Below, piece after piece: positions 22,100 to 33,516 of a stretch of 64,000 nucleotides of DNA (position 1 is its first letter; the number at the start of each line of letters is the position of its first letter). The DNA is taken from positions 11,097,638 through 11,161,637 of the forward strand of contig NC_134283.1 in assembly GCF_949628215.1 (NCBI RefSeq), given 5' to 3'. The stretch is from Phalacrocorax aristotelis (taxonomy: Eukaryota; Chordata; Aves; Suliformes; Phalacrocoracidae). Under the pieces are notes generated by a model. That model was not told the origin of the DNA. It searched no databases and worked only from the letters and a program-made list of their open reading frames with translations. A program made the position numbers and the translations under genes.

Positions 22100-22105
22100 A
22101 ATAAA
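22100..22105 (+). promoter_or_regulatory. UBA2: UBA2 poly(A) signal, distal
   Basis: Canonical AATAAA followed within 10-30 nt by a strong G/U- then U-rich element (ttttgtgaatg and a long T run). The downstream element looks better than that of the proximal signal. Confidence 0.6.
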
Positions 22106-22130
22106 ACTTTTGTGAATGTTTTTTTTTCTT

Positions 22131-25100
22131 GGACAATCAATTATTGACCTCTTCACTTGGAGCATTTGCAGCACCACACGCATGCTTTCGCCACCTCATG
22201 CCTTCAGAAAGAAGGCAGCACTGGTCTCTTATAGGTTACACTTTGCACATAGGACAACACTGCAATGTTTAGAATCGGTAGCTTAAAGCCTGCTGCCTTC
22301 ACTTAGCTATTTTGGTAGCTCTCAAAACAATCAGTGCTGATTCTTAGAACACATTAATCAGCCATTTCTGTCACTGTACTGAAATTACTTTCCAACTTGG
22401 TGTTAAGGAACCAAAACTGCTTGTATTTTAGATAAGTATGCAGAGTTAGCCTTACAGAGCAGAGAAATTGAGTAGACAAGACTCACTCTGTTATAGTTTG
22501 CAAACTGACTGAATTTTAAACAAGATGTTAACTGTATAGAAGGAGACTGTTAAAAAACAAAAACAAAAAACCCAACAACAATAAAAAAGCACCTTTTTAG
22601 GTTTTGGTTCCTGCATCTGGTTCTATCTAGTACAAAGGGCAGCTCTTAATCAGTGTTAAATTGCCAGTGCAGTGCAAAACTACAATTCTATGATGCAATT
22701 AATGTTTTATCTCTTCTTTTAGGTAGCAATCGTCATATGCAATGGCTTGCTTAGAGGCTTAATACGTCACTGTGAAATTAAATTCTTTTGAGTCAGTTGC
22801 TTCTTGACCAGCACGAGTGAAGAGTGAGTGGTAAAGACATGAATAAGAGACATTACAGAAAGGATTTTCAGTGCTACAATGAGAAACTTTTATAGTTCTT
22901 GTCATAAAGAGTTGAAGGATTAGAATTTAGTATGTCTGATTACATCTTCCAAAAATAAAGGCTGATGACATTTGGTTTTTTTAAGCTTTAGTAAAAATAA
23001 AATTACTGGTTTATTAAATCAGTTGTCAAATCGCCTGTTATCTGTGTAATGAGATGTGCTGCTCATTGTGACATAAGCAAAGCTTTATCGCAGCTGATGA
23101 CACATCATGGATAGTGTGATCCTACCTCATGCACTACCTGAGAAATTTCCCTGCTTGTGCTGGTTGGTATTGAGGAATATAGATTTCTAACACTTACTAA
23201 GAGTAGAGGGTATAAGCCTGGTAACTATTGCATTGCATTAGTTTTACAGAAGTCGAGAGTGTTCATGACTTGGAAGTTGAGTGGTATATAAGCTGAATCA
23301 AAATAACATGCAACACCGGTTTTGGGGGTGAAAAAGAGGAGGGAGGACTATGCAGTCTCATGGGCTTCTATTCTTTAGGTTATTGGTGTTAATAGCATAA
23401 GATGACAGGACTGAAATGATTTCTTAAAATATTTGGGATGCTGTTGTCCAAGAAGATACACATAATAGTTTATCGGGGCAGTAGACAAGTCTGTCAATAA
23501 GGCCAGATCGCAAAAGTGTTCATAATTAACTAGGCATTGTATCTTAGATCGGGAGATACTGCTGCAGGACACTGGTTAAGTTTAGAGAAGCATTAATTTT
23601 AATTTTAATGATGCATCATCGTTTGGTTTGTAGCATGAAAGGTAGTCTAGAATTTAACTGCAAAGAGTTACATCTTGGTGTATTTAGGAGATGCAATTGT
23701 GCTGCTTTTTTCTGGGTAGTAAATAGATGGCAAAAAATAATAGATTCTTCCTGTAGAGTACTTTGAAGTGAATTTTATATATATATATAATAGTTATACT
23801 TTCTTTACATAGGCTGCTTCTATAGAGCATATAACAGGTTGTTCATATAGTGTCATCTGTTCTATTCAGTTCTTGTTAAGTTTGGCAATACTGAATGAAG
23901 CACTAAAAATGCAAACTGCTGCTGCTAAATGAAAAACTGCTCTTCAGAATTTATGGACTATGAATGTCCTTAATCAGCTGCTAGTCACCAACACTGTATT
24001 AATGTAGAATTTTCCAACTTTCCTTTTGCTCTTGAGAGCAAATTATAAATTAAAGCATTTATTAAGCTTTCAAGTAATTAAAAAAAAAAAAAAGGCAAGC
24101 CACTTTTCAACTAACAATTTGTTCAAGTCCTAACAGCAGTAATATTGATATGGAAGTAAGAGTAGTTGGAAGACACAAGACTTAAATGCTAAAATGGAGG
24201 AGTTTTTCCCAGTGCCTTACCTTGGCAATCCTGATGTAGGCTCTGTCATCACTAACAATTTTTGAGCCAGCTCATTAAACCAATCTACAAATTGGTATTT
24301 GCAGTGATATACATTGGCTGTTCTGTCCCACAGCATTCTCGAGTTGTTCACACTGATGCAAATTTCTGTAACACAGATAAGCTTTTCTGGCTGCTTTTCA
24401 TAGCAACAATTCATTCTTGATGCTTGTATTTTTTATTTACTTAGTGAATTTGAGTGCCGTGTATGAAATGGACAAGAAAAACAGAGGAATATTTTAGCAT
24501 AGTTGAATGCAGCTGAAAGTGTATCTGGCATCTCTTTGCTGTTAGTTCAATATCCCCTTTCATCGGTGGAGCATGGAAAGGAATATTGACCTCTACCGAC
24601 ACACAACAGTTAACTAGAGATCATTAAGCTGCTCTGACTTACAGTGAAGAAATTTGTAACAACTTTCCTAAAATCTTACTGTTGAAAAAAAAAAAAAGAA
24701 AAAACCAAGTGCAACCTATCGGATTCCCAAAGCTTCTAGAGACTCGCCCTTCAGGGGCAATTGATAACCATTCAGGAGTGAGAACTTTTGGGGCCATGAT
24801 GACAGCCAGCCTTGTACCAGCCCAGCCCATTTCCTAAAGAACAACTTTAACCTGTAGATAACCATTTAATGCTTGTAGTAGTTATATGTGCCATTTTAAT
24901 TTTACTTTACAGAACCATTTCATTGTTGAACCACAGAGAGAGATGCATGCTTTCCTGGCCTGTTGATTCTGACAGCTGGCAAGCAGATTGATGTGCCATT
25001 TCAGGTTCTGACCTTTACGACAAAGACCTCTTGCTGGCCGTTTATTAGATCCCAGAAAATGAAACAGGCTTGTGTTCAGTTCATATATACCATTGATATA

Positions 25101-28100
25101 CTATCTTCTTCAAGCCTTTACTGCCCCAAAATTGTAAATTTGGATTAGAAAACTGAATTAAGGAAAATATATTTGTTTTTTCCCCTGTGTTCTGTGCCTA
25201 TATGTAGAGATATTTTCTTTCTTCTCTTTGCAGCTATAAGGACAAGAAGCCTTCAATTTTGTGCATCTAAGATACTGAATGTGCAGGAAAACAGAAACTA
25301 GGATCAAAGTAATACAACAAATCTTACGCAAGTCAGTCGTCTGTTTTTTGTTTGCTGAGATTATTTCTGGGCTAGTGTGTAAGCAGAGTGATTACAGAGA
25401 ACTTACATCTACAGACAAAGGAATAGGAGGCGGAGGCAATTTAATGGTTTGATTTGGAGGCCCTGATTCTTCTTGAAGGGACAAATGGGATGGAGTAAAT
25501 AAATGCACTCCTAGACAGAGCTTGATATCAGTTTATATTATGAGAAGAAAATCACTGTTTAGATACACGTCATTATCTGTCTTTCTGACCAGCACGTTTC
25601 TTTCCTCACATGAGAAAAGGTGAGAAATTTGCAGTACGATTTCCTAAAGAAAAGGTACTTAAGGAATATTTCTGCCTGTCTTCTCCAGCAACATTTGAAG
25701 CTACTTGCAAACATTAAACAATTACATCAGTGATCTCAAAGTTACTGCGATTCTACAAGTACATGGCTGTAGGTAAGGAGAGACAGACCCACAGACATGC
25801 TTCTGCAGTAGCACTTAGCCTTTTTAGGCGTGGTATTACACACCTACCTGCTGGTGGGTCTGTATTGCGAGTCCACACAGGGGAGGTTGCTGCATTTTGC
25901 GCATCTAACCAGTAATAACTGGAGGTAGCAGGAGCGTGCTGGGGAAAAGAGGGCGGCTGAGATACCTAACTAGACGCCCAGGAAGCTGCCAGGAGCTGTG
26001 GATATTACAAGTGGACAGGGAGCAGGTATGTAGGTGGACCCAGGAGAGAATTAAAGATGCTGCAGAGGAGGAGTGCTGGAGACAGAAGAGCACTGACAAA
26101 TCTATTGAGGGATGTTGGTGGGAGGAACCTGGAGGTACCGTATATAGTGGCTGAGGCCTGGGGCAAGTGCTGTAGCAGCAGGAGCACTCTATGGGACAAA
26201 GCAGGTGACAGGACTGCAGGGTCATTGCAGATTTGGAGAAGAGGTTAGAAGCTAGAGAATGCAAATGATGCAGAATACAGACCTGTAGCAGACTGGCCTT
26301 CATTAGCTCCATTGCTTATGGAACAGCTCTTTACATCTTGCATATTTGTTATTTTCTGTTAATAGGTCTTATCTCTACAATACCATTTTGCATGGAAAAT
26401 ACCATGACATGTAAATGTAATTGGTGTTCTCAACAAACCAACATCCTCTTTCTTCTGAAATGATCCTTCTCATCATAGCTGAAGTGCGTTGTATTGTCAT
26501 GTCAGGAGGTCAGTGCTGGTAGCCTGCCTCATTTCTTGAATGGGTATAGAGGCACATGCAGTTAGCCTGGTACTCTTCACCAGCAGAGAACTGCGGGGCA
26601 TGTGTGTAGCGGTCTGGCTCTCACACAGTGCTTCTATTTTTTATTAAATGCACTAATGCTACCTGATTTCTTTGCTGGGTGATGGTCTGCAGTATTGTAA
26701 TCAGGACCTTCTTTTTATAATGTCAAGATAAATTTTAGCTCTGTAAAGTCCCAGGTTTGTTTTTATATTTCCAAGTGTCTGAAATAAGAAGCTGTGTAAC
26801 CTAAGACCTCCTTAAAAGTACTAAGTGGGTGCCCTGCTAACTGAGCTGGCCAACTAAATTATGTATTTATGCAAATGTAGTGGCTGCTATTAAGCTAACT
26901 GATTGTGCTTGAATATACAGTGATTAAGTCCTGTGATTGCAAGGAAGTATGACAACGGCTGTGTACAGTCTCCAAAGTATGAGCCAATAAACTGCTTTGG
27001 CCAGAAGTGTTACTATCGGAAATATATAAGAGAAGTGGAAGATGAACCTATAAAAGAAATAAGATACATAAATGGTGTATTAATCATAAGTGCTTGGACA
27101 TATGTTGTCTGTCTAACCCAGCACGTTCACAAAGTGCCTGCTGTGACTGGAATTTTACAAGGTCTGTCCCAAGTTATATTTTTGCAGCATGGTGAATAGC
27201 TGCATTTGCAGTGAAGAAGAAGAATGTGAAAAATGTTAAATAGTGTTTTACTGCAGGTTTAGAATGAGAAATGACCTGTAAGCCCACAGAGTAGTGTTAG
27301 TCAAAAATATTTCAAATAGTTGTGCCTAGCAAAGGTAGCCTTCAAATACAATGTGTTCTGTCTACCAGAAGATGGTGCCCTAAAACACATCCAATAATTT
27401 CAATTTTTAAAAGCTGTGATCAACTGCAAATGGGTATTCTTAAAAACATGTCAGATCAAGGTGATTCACAAACAAATCACCCAAGTCCAAATACATATTA
27501 ACATCCAAACTTCATATTCCAAAAAGCTTGCTTATACTTAAAGTTATCACAACAAAAATCAATATACAGGACCTAAACAAGCAAAACAAAGCAATATAAA
27601 ACACAATACAGCCACCACTTCAAAGAAAACAAAAACTTCAGTCCCCCCTCCCAAAATAAAAACATTCCTCAGCATTATTTTTGGATGAATTTCACAATTT
27701 TTTTTTAATCAGGCTTAAAACAGACCAGAGAAAAAGACTAATCATGACATTCCTCACAAAGAAACCAATCAGTTTTAAAAACAGAAATGAGAACAGTAAA
27801 TCCCTGACTAATAATAAGTCTTATTTACCTTATGGACCTCAAGGTATAATTTCAATCTTTTCTTCATGTTGGAGACAAGGAGGGAAATTGCACAAAATCA
27901 GGTAGCATCCAATTCAACAAGCAAATCTGTGGAGCAGCTTCAAATTATTAAACTGATGAAGTGAGATGAGGAACTCTCTCCTGCACTGTGTCAGTAAAAC
28001 CACGTCCAATGTGACGCACACCAAAACGCAACTCAGTGGGGTTTTTGCCATTGTCAATAGGGCTAAAATTTTACCAGTAATTCTTACATTCACAGATTCT

Positions 28101-30880
28101 CTGCTTTGTTGGTAACAAACTGTTTGCAACTCAGGGACACAAAACCATCAGGTCTCCCTGCCTGTTGGCTCAGGCAGCATTTCCTGGAAGGCGCTGGCAG
28201 TTAGAAGAAACAGGAGTGCACTGCCTGTGAGGCCCAGCCAGCTGATATTCACAGATCAATAACTCCACCTGGCTTTTCTGCTCCCTTTAAGGCTTAGACA
28301 AAGGAGTTGATTTAACAGAAGCAGCTGGCTTTCCTTAATATCTGATTTACTGATACAACTTAAAATTGGGCATAAGGATTACCACACCAAATTAAGAAAT
28401 GAAGTTCAGCTTTTATAATACTCTGTGACAGCTCCTGTGCACTTAGTTGCACAAATGTGAGTCTTTTGGCAATATATATATTTTACTGCTGGTTGTTAAA
28501 ATTAAGCAAATATATTTAAAATAAAGTGGGGAGAAAAACATGGTAGGATTGTCAAGCTGTAACTGCCCAGTCCTCAGTCCTTTGGGTTTTCTTGTATATA
28601 CCAGTAAGAAGAATGATGGGGCTTCTTATTACGGCAACAGCAGCTTTAACTCCACACATTTTGTTTGCATAGCCCAGCACACATGGTCCTCTATGAGAAA
28701 CGCAGCAGTGCTTGAGTGTGCTATGTACCACTGCAAACATATTTATTTCGCCCATGTGGGCTACATCTGTGGCTATAGTGTGGATAAATGTTATGTTCAT
28801 TATGTGTGTGACAGAAGTATGATTTACTGGTGAAGAGCAGGTCTGCAACATTGCTCCTGCAGCAGGGCTGAGACGGGAATGCTGTGCAGTGATACTCTGG
28901 ACCAGGGCTGCAGCAGGCTTGGCGGGGCCTGGCTTTGAGGCTTTATGTATCGTGACTAAGGTTTCAACAGTAAAAGTAAGTGATTTTTATAATTTAATCC
29001 ACATCACTTACGAAAATGGGCTGTTTCCTTTGATTCCTCAGATTCTCTGTGTCCCCAGGAGGTTTTTCTGGTGAGTTCATACACAACAAAGCACGTGCGT
29101 TAACAACTTACATACCGAGAGGCTACTGTAGAAACTTGCTACCTGCTGGCAGCAGCAGAGGCATAGAACTGTGCTGCCTCAAAAGGTGGAACAAGGGCAG
29201 ATTTGTGGCTCAGAGGACAGAACTACAGAAGGACAAGCAGCTCCTGCTGTAGCTTACGCTTCTGACTTCACCCAGCATCAGCTCTGTAGTTCCTACTGTA
29301 AAGACAGCTGCTCAAAACGCTTCCTTGCATGAGCACACAGGCAGGGCCTCCCAGTATGTCCTACCCACTCTGTTAGATTAATAGTGAAGTTATCTAATGT
29401 TGTAAAGTTTTTTGTTAAAAACCAAACAAAACCCAAACCCAACCTTAAAATAGATTAATATTTCTTTACATGTGCTCTGATGACCAAGTTCCCAGGTTGT
29501 CCATGAGCCTCTCCTAGTTTCTCAGGAAGACAACCTTATGAAAATTGGCAATCAGGAATTCTAAGTCAGTAACAGGATAGAACACCCTAGGACAGGCCCC
29601 AGGAACGACTGAAGAAGGAGCTCTACACTGCTACACTTGAAGGCAGCAGCCCATGAGATGCCTACAGCCCCAAACAACCTTTGTGCAGGGGTCCCAGGTT
29701 GGGTAGACGAGGGCTCAAGTTAATGGTGATTTCCATGTGCTCTGAGGAAGGAGCATCTCTCTGTTCTTAGCGGGTATGTGTCCGCACTATGTGGCTAACA
29801 GCACAGTTTGTGTCCTTGCTGACAGCATCACCAGAAAGTCCAAGGCTTGAATGGGACGGGGACTTGAAGTGCAGCTGTGATCCCGCTCAGTGCCATGGCA
29901 CATTTGCTGGGAAGCTTTTGCTGCTGATGCTGAGGCCTGTGCTGTGTTTGTCAGAGCCGCGATGGTGTGCGCCAGGATGCACAACTGCAAGAGGCACTTT
30001 GGACCATCACACACCTGCAGGCTAGAGGTGAAATGTAACTTGTTCCACAAGTAGCAAGCTGCAGAAGCACATGGTAACAGCTTGTTTAGCTTGGGAAAAA
30101 AATGTAATGGAAGATGTGAACACACATTAGAAAATAGCACGTGACTCCCAAGACAGGTTGTATTTGCACATGTATGTTCACAGTGACAGTGGACTACCTC
30201 TCCCACATCTAATAGGTTTGATTTTCAGGTCTTGCTCTGCACGTTTACACCGTTTGTTGCATTTTTTTTTTTTTTTGTTTGCCACCCCTGCATGCACAAA
30301 CAAACAGATTGCCAATCAATTGCCCTCCACAGCTGGGGACATTTCTGAGTACACAGTTGCTTTTAATGTTTAATTAGGTATGATAAGAGGATAAAATGTT
30401 CTTGGCACAGCAGAGTACCTACAGCTCAAACTTGCAACACATTTCTCTCCTCACAGTGTGCTCAGCACCTAGCAGTGTAAGGACACTGCTCAGGTACCTA
30501 TTGTTAGGGCTTTGTCAGCATTTTTGCCACTGACACAAGTGATCGCGAGGGATTTGCAGCTTAGGTGAAAAAAATTAACTGTGGGCTATGGTTTGGTTCC
30601 AGAGGTCTCAGTTCAGTAGCCATTTCAGAGGTGGTGTTTTCTGACAGCCTTTTTCATGAGCATACAGATGTAAAAGGCAAACAGCGCTGAGTCTTGTTTG
30701 TTACTGGATCAACAGATGAAGCTCTTGCAAAGTTCCAGACAGTAGCGTTCTTTTTTAAACTCGTGTCAATTCATAGATTGCTTTAGGCCACAATATGTTT
30801 ACCATACGTGTTCGTACTGCTTTTTTTTTTCCCCTAAGACCGAATAAATAACTGCAAATAATTATCAGCTGTTGTGCTAA
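22131..30880. other. UBA2-WTIP intergenic region
   Basis: About 8.7 kb of mostly AT-rich DNA. I see no coding exon, tRNA or identifiable transposon. Small items are (TA)7 at 23776-23789, A-runs near 24080 and 24684, and a T-run near 30259. A purine-rich 400-bp segment at 25905-26312 is open in several frames on both strands, but none resembles a protein I know. Long open frames on the - strand (for example 29787-30206) have no start context, splice or family support. Confidence 0.6.
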
Positions 30881-31727
30881 AGCACAGGTCCTCTCAGCAG
30901 AGTCACCTGGACGGTCCGGGGATTTTGCACAGGTGCGAGCCATTTGGAGCAGCGGGGCTGATCCCACAACCCCCCGCCCGCTGCAGGCACAGCCGAGACG
31001 CCGGCAATTTCGCTCGGCGCCCCCAGCCGCATCCCCGGCAGGACGGCGGAGGCGGGACGGGCGGCAGCTGCCCCCCTTCCCGCGGCAGGACGAGGCCGCG
31101 GGTCCCACTGTAAAGTTCCAGTCAGGGACGAGAGCGGCGGAGCCCCCCGGAAGGCGGGAACCCCGGGCGGCGGTCCAGCGCCTGCCTCTCTCCCTGACAG
31201 ACACCCCCCCCCCCAGGCACGGCCGCCCTCAGGGCGCCCCGCCGAGTCCCCGCTTCCCGCCCGGCGGCGGCCCGGGGCGCGGTGACAGCCCCGCCGCCTC
31301 CCGATCCGCTGCGAGCAGGGGCAGCGCCCGCCCGCCCTCCAGCCCCAGGCAAGGATCGGTGAGCGCCGGCCGAAGAGGAGAGCCGCCGGCCCAGCCGCCG
31401 AGCAGTGCTGCGGCCGCCCTCTCCCTGACTGACTCGGTGAAAATCATTGTTTGGCTCCAGCATTAACTACATTCCAGCGGGACGCAGCGCCCAGTCTCCT
31501 TCCTCGCATTCCTGCCCCACACAAAGGAGTCCCTGCCTCGCCGCGCCCCGCGCTCTGCTCGCCGCGCCGCAAAGCCCCTGCGGGCCGGCCGCCGCCTTCG
31601 CCCCCCGCCCAGGGGTGCGGGGCGGGCTGCGGCCCCGCCGCGGGGCGGCCGGCCGGGGGCGGCGGGGGCAGGGAGCCGCCGAGCGCAAATTCCTCCGCGC
31701 CGCGCGCCATTGACTGGACCGAGCAAC

Positions 31728-31736
31728 TTATTTAAG
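31728..31736 (+). promoter_or_regulatory. WTIP: TATA-like element upstream of WTIP
   Basis: TTATTTAAG is an isolated A/T patch inside the CpG island, just after a cgccattgac segment. If functional it would set a start near 31760 and a 5' UTR of about 290 nt. Initiation elsewhere in the island is equally possible. Confidence 0.35.
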
Positions 31737-32048
31737 GCTGGAAAGTGACACAGGGGCTCCTCGTCTCCGCTCGCCGCGCGCCGCCGGGCAGTCCGGCTGC
31801 ACCGAGCCCAGCGCTGCGGCGCGGGGATGCCGCCGAGGTGACTGCCGCCTCGCCGCCCTCCGGAGAAGGAGCCGCGTCGCGCCACTGCCCCGCCAGGACC
31901 ACGGGAAGGGGCTTTCTTTTGGGGTGTTTTTTGGCTTTGGATTTTATTTCTTTTTTTCCTCCACCTTTCCTTTCTCTGCCCTGGGCTGCGCTTTCGCAGA
32001 GAGTTCGCCGTCCCTCCTCCGGCCCGCGCCGCCGGGCTCCGGCCGAGC

Positions 32049-33516
32049 ATGGAGAAGTACGAGGAGGACATGGCACTGAAGGCCACCAAGTTCATGGAGG
32101 ATCTGTCCCTCTATGGGCCCTGCCCAGAGGGTCCGTATGGCCGGGGCGGCCGCCGGGACCTGGCACTGCACCCCGACCTGGAGGAGACCAAGCGGGTCAT
32201 CGCCGCCCACATGACGGCGGAGCAGCGGGGCCGGAAGATGAACGGCACCGCCGCGCCGCCGCCGCCCGCCGAAGCCTTCCCCGCCGCCGCCCCCTGCGGC
32301 AAAGCCTACGCTCCCGCGGCGCCGGCCGCCCCGCTCCGCGCCGCCAACGGCCGCGCCGCTGAGCCGCCAACGGCCGCGGGGCCGCCGTGCTGCGAGGAGG
32401 GGCTGTGCACCCGCTCCGAGGTGGCGCTGCCCTGCTACAGCGGCTTCGCCGACAAGGGGAAGCGCTACTCGGCCGAGGGCTACCGCTACGCCGCGGGCAG
32501 CGCCTACGAGGGCGGCTACGTGGCCAAGGGCGGCGGGCGGGCGGCCGGCGGCCCGGACGGCAAGTACGGCGCCGCCAGCCCGCGAGCCAGCCTGGCCGCC
32601 TCCTCGCCGGGCCCCGTCGCCGAGCATGGCAAGTTCTCCAGCCCGCGCTCCAGCCTGGGCGGCGCGGCCGCGCTGCCCTACGAGAAGTTCTCCAGCCCCC
32701 GCTCCAGCCTGGTGGTGCCCGGCCAGAAGTACGGCAGCCCCCGCGCCAGCCTGGTGCAGTACGACGGCGCCGCCCTCAGCCCCCGCTCCAGCTACGCCAG
32801 CACGGCCAGCGACACCAGCAAGCACTCCAGCCCCCGCGCCAGCCTCACCAGCTACGACGGCGGCGGCAGCAAGCCCAGCAGCAACCGCACCAGCGGCATC
32901 AGCATGGGCTACGACCAGCGCCACGCCAGCCCCCGCTCTAGCACCGCCAGCCAATACTCCTGCACCACTAGCCCCCGCTCCAGCTACTCGGACTCCAGGT
33001 ACGGCCCGCCGGGCAGCGCCGAGCCGGAGGGGGCGGGCGGCGCCGGGCTCGCCCTGGCCAGCCCCCGCTCCAGCCTCTGCGGCCCCGAGGGCCGCGGCGC
33101 GGCGGGCGCCGCCGTGGTCAGCCCGCGCTCCAGCATCTCCAGCCAGAGCTCGCGGAGCTCCCGCGGCTCCATGAGCGCCTACCCCGAGCTGCAGCTGCCC
33201 TCGCCCCGCTCCTCCCTGCTGGGGCCCGGCCTGCAGGAGGACGGCGCCGTGCCCGAGCTAGGGGACCTCTACCACAAGATCCATGCCCAGTCGCCGCCGC
33301 GGCACGACCAGCAACACCCGGCCGCCGCCCCCGAGGCGGCCCCCCCCTACACCTACAGCCCGACCAAAGGCTCCGCTTCGGCTCCCAAATTCAAGCTCCC
33401 CTACCAGGTGACGCCGTGCCGGGAGAGCGGCCCCAGCCAGGCGGAGAGGCGGCTGGAGGCGCTGACGCTGGAGCTGGAGAAGGAGCTGGAGATGCACATG
33501 AAGAAGGAGTACTTCG
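32049..33516 (+). CDS. WTIP: WTIP exon 1: pre-LIM region (LIM exons beyond window)
   Basis: This is the first coding exon of WT1-interacting protein, an Ajuba/Zyxin-family adaptor that binds LATS and Snail-type partners and shuttles between cell junctions and nucleus. The ATG has A at -3 and G at +4. The exon encodes 489 residues and splits a Gly codon at TACTTCG|gtgagc, the family's usual break just before LIM1. Features in order: an N-terminal block ([18 protein letters not shown]) resembling the LIMD1 start; an Ala/Pro-rich stretch; eleven SPR[SA]S motifs at 177-389; the family signature [14 protein letters not shown] at 279-292; and a Leu/Glu-rich helix ending EYFG, with a nuclear-export-like LEALTLEL. 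Position right after UBA2 favours WTIP over AJUBA or LIMD1. The pre-LIM region is about twice as long as I recall for human WTIP. No LIM-domain exon was found downstream in the window. Confidence 0.85.
32577..33215 (+). repeat. WTIP: Eleven-copy SPR[SA]S repeat within WTIP exon 1
   Basis: Residues 177-389 contain eleven Ser-Pro-Arg-(Ser/Ala)-Ser motifs, most followed by Leu or Tyr. Several are encoded by near-identical 15-mers of the type AGCCCCCGCTCCAGC or AGCCCCCGCGCCAGC, so the repetition exists at DNA level as well as protein level. Spacing is irregular, so this is an interspersed motif array rather than a simple tandem repeat. Confidence 0.9.

Larger units (their letters stand above)
21220..22130 (+). 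other. UBA2: UBA2 3' untranslated region
   Basis: Sequence after the TGA at 21217-21219. AT-rich, without coding features. Its end is set by one of two AATAAA signals, at 21923 or 22100, giving a 3' UTR of about 0.72 or 0.9 kb. Confidence 0.75.

Noticed and set aside
29787-30206. 139-codon - strand open frame rich in Cys and His
   Set aside because: The Cys/His spacing fits no zinc-finger or LIM pattern; it looks like a chance open frame.
31944-32954. Long open frame on the - strand opposite WTIP exon 1 (and others at 31463-32095 and 33258-33668)
   Set aside because: It mirrors the GC-rich, repetitive coding exon; the translation is Ala/Gly/Val low complexity with no family signature.
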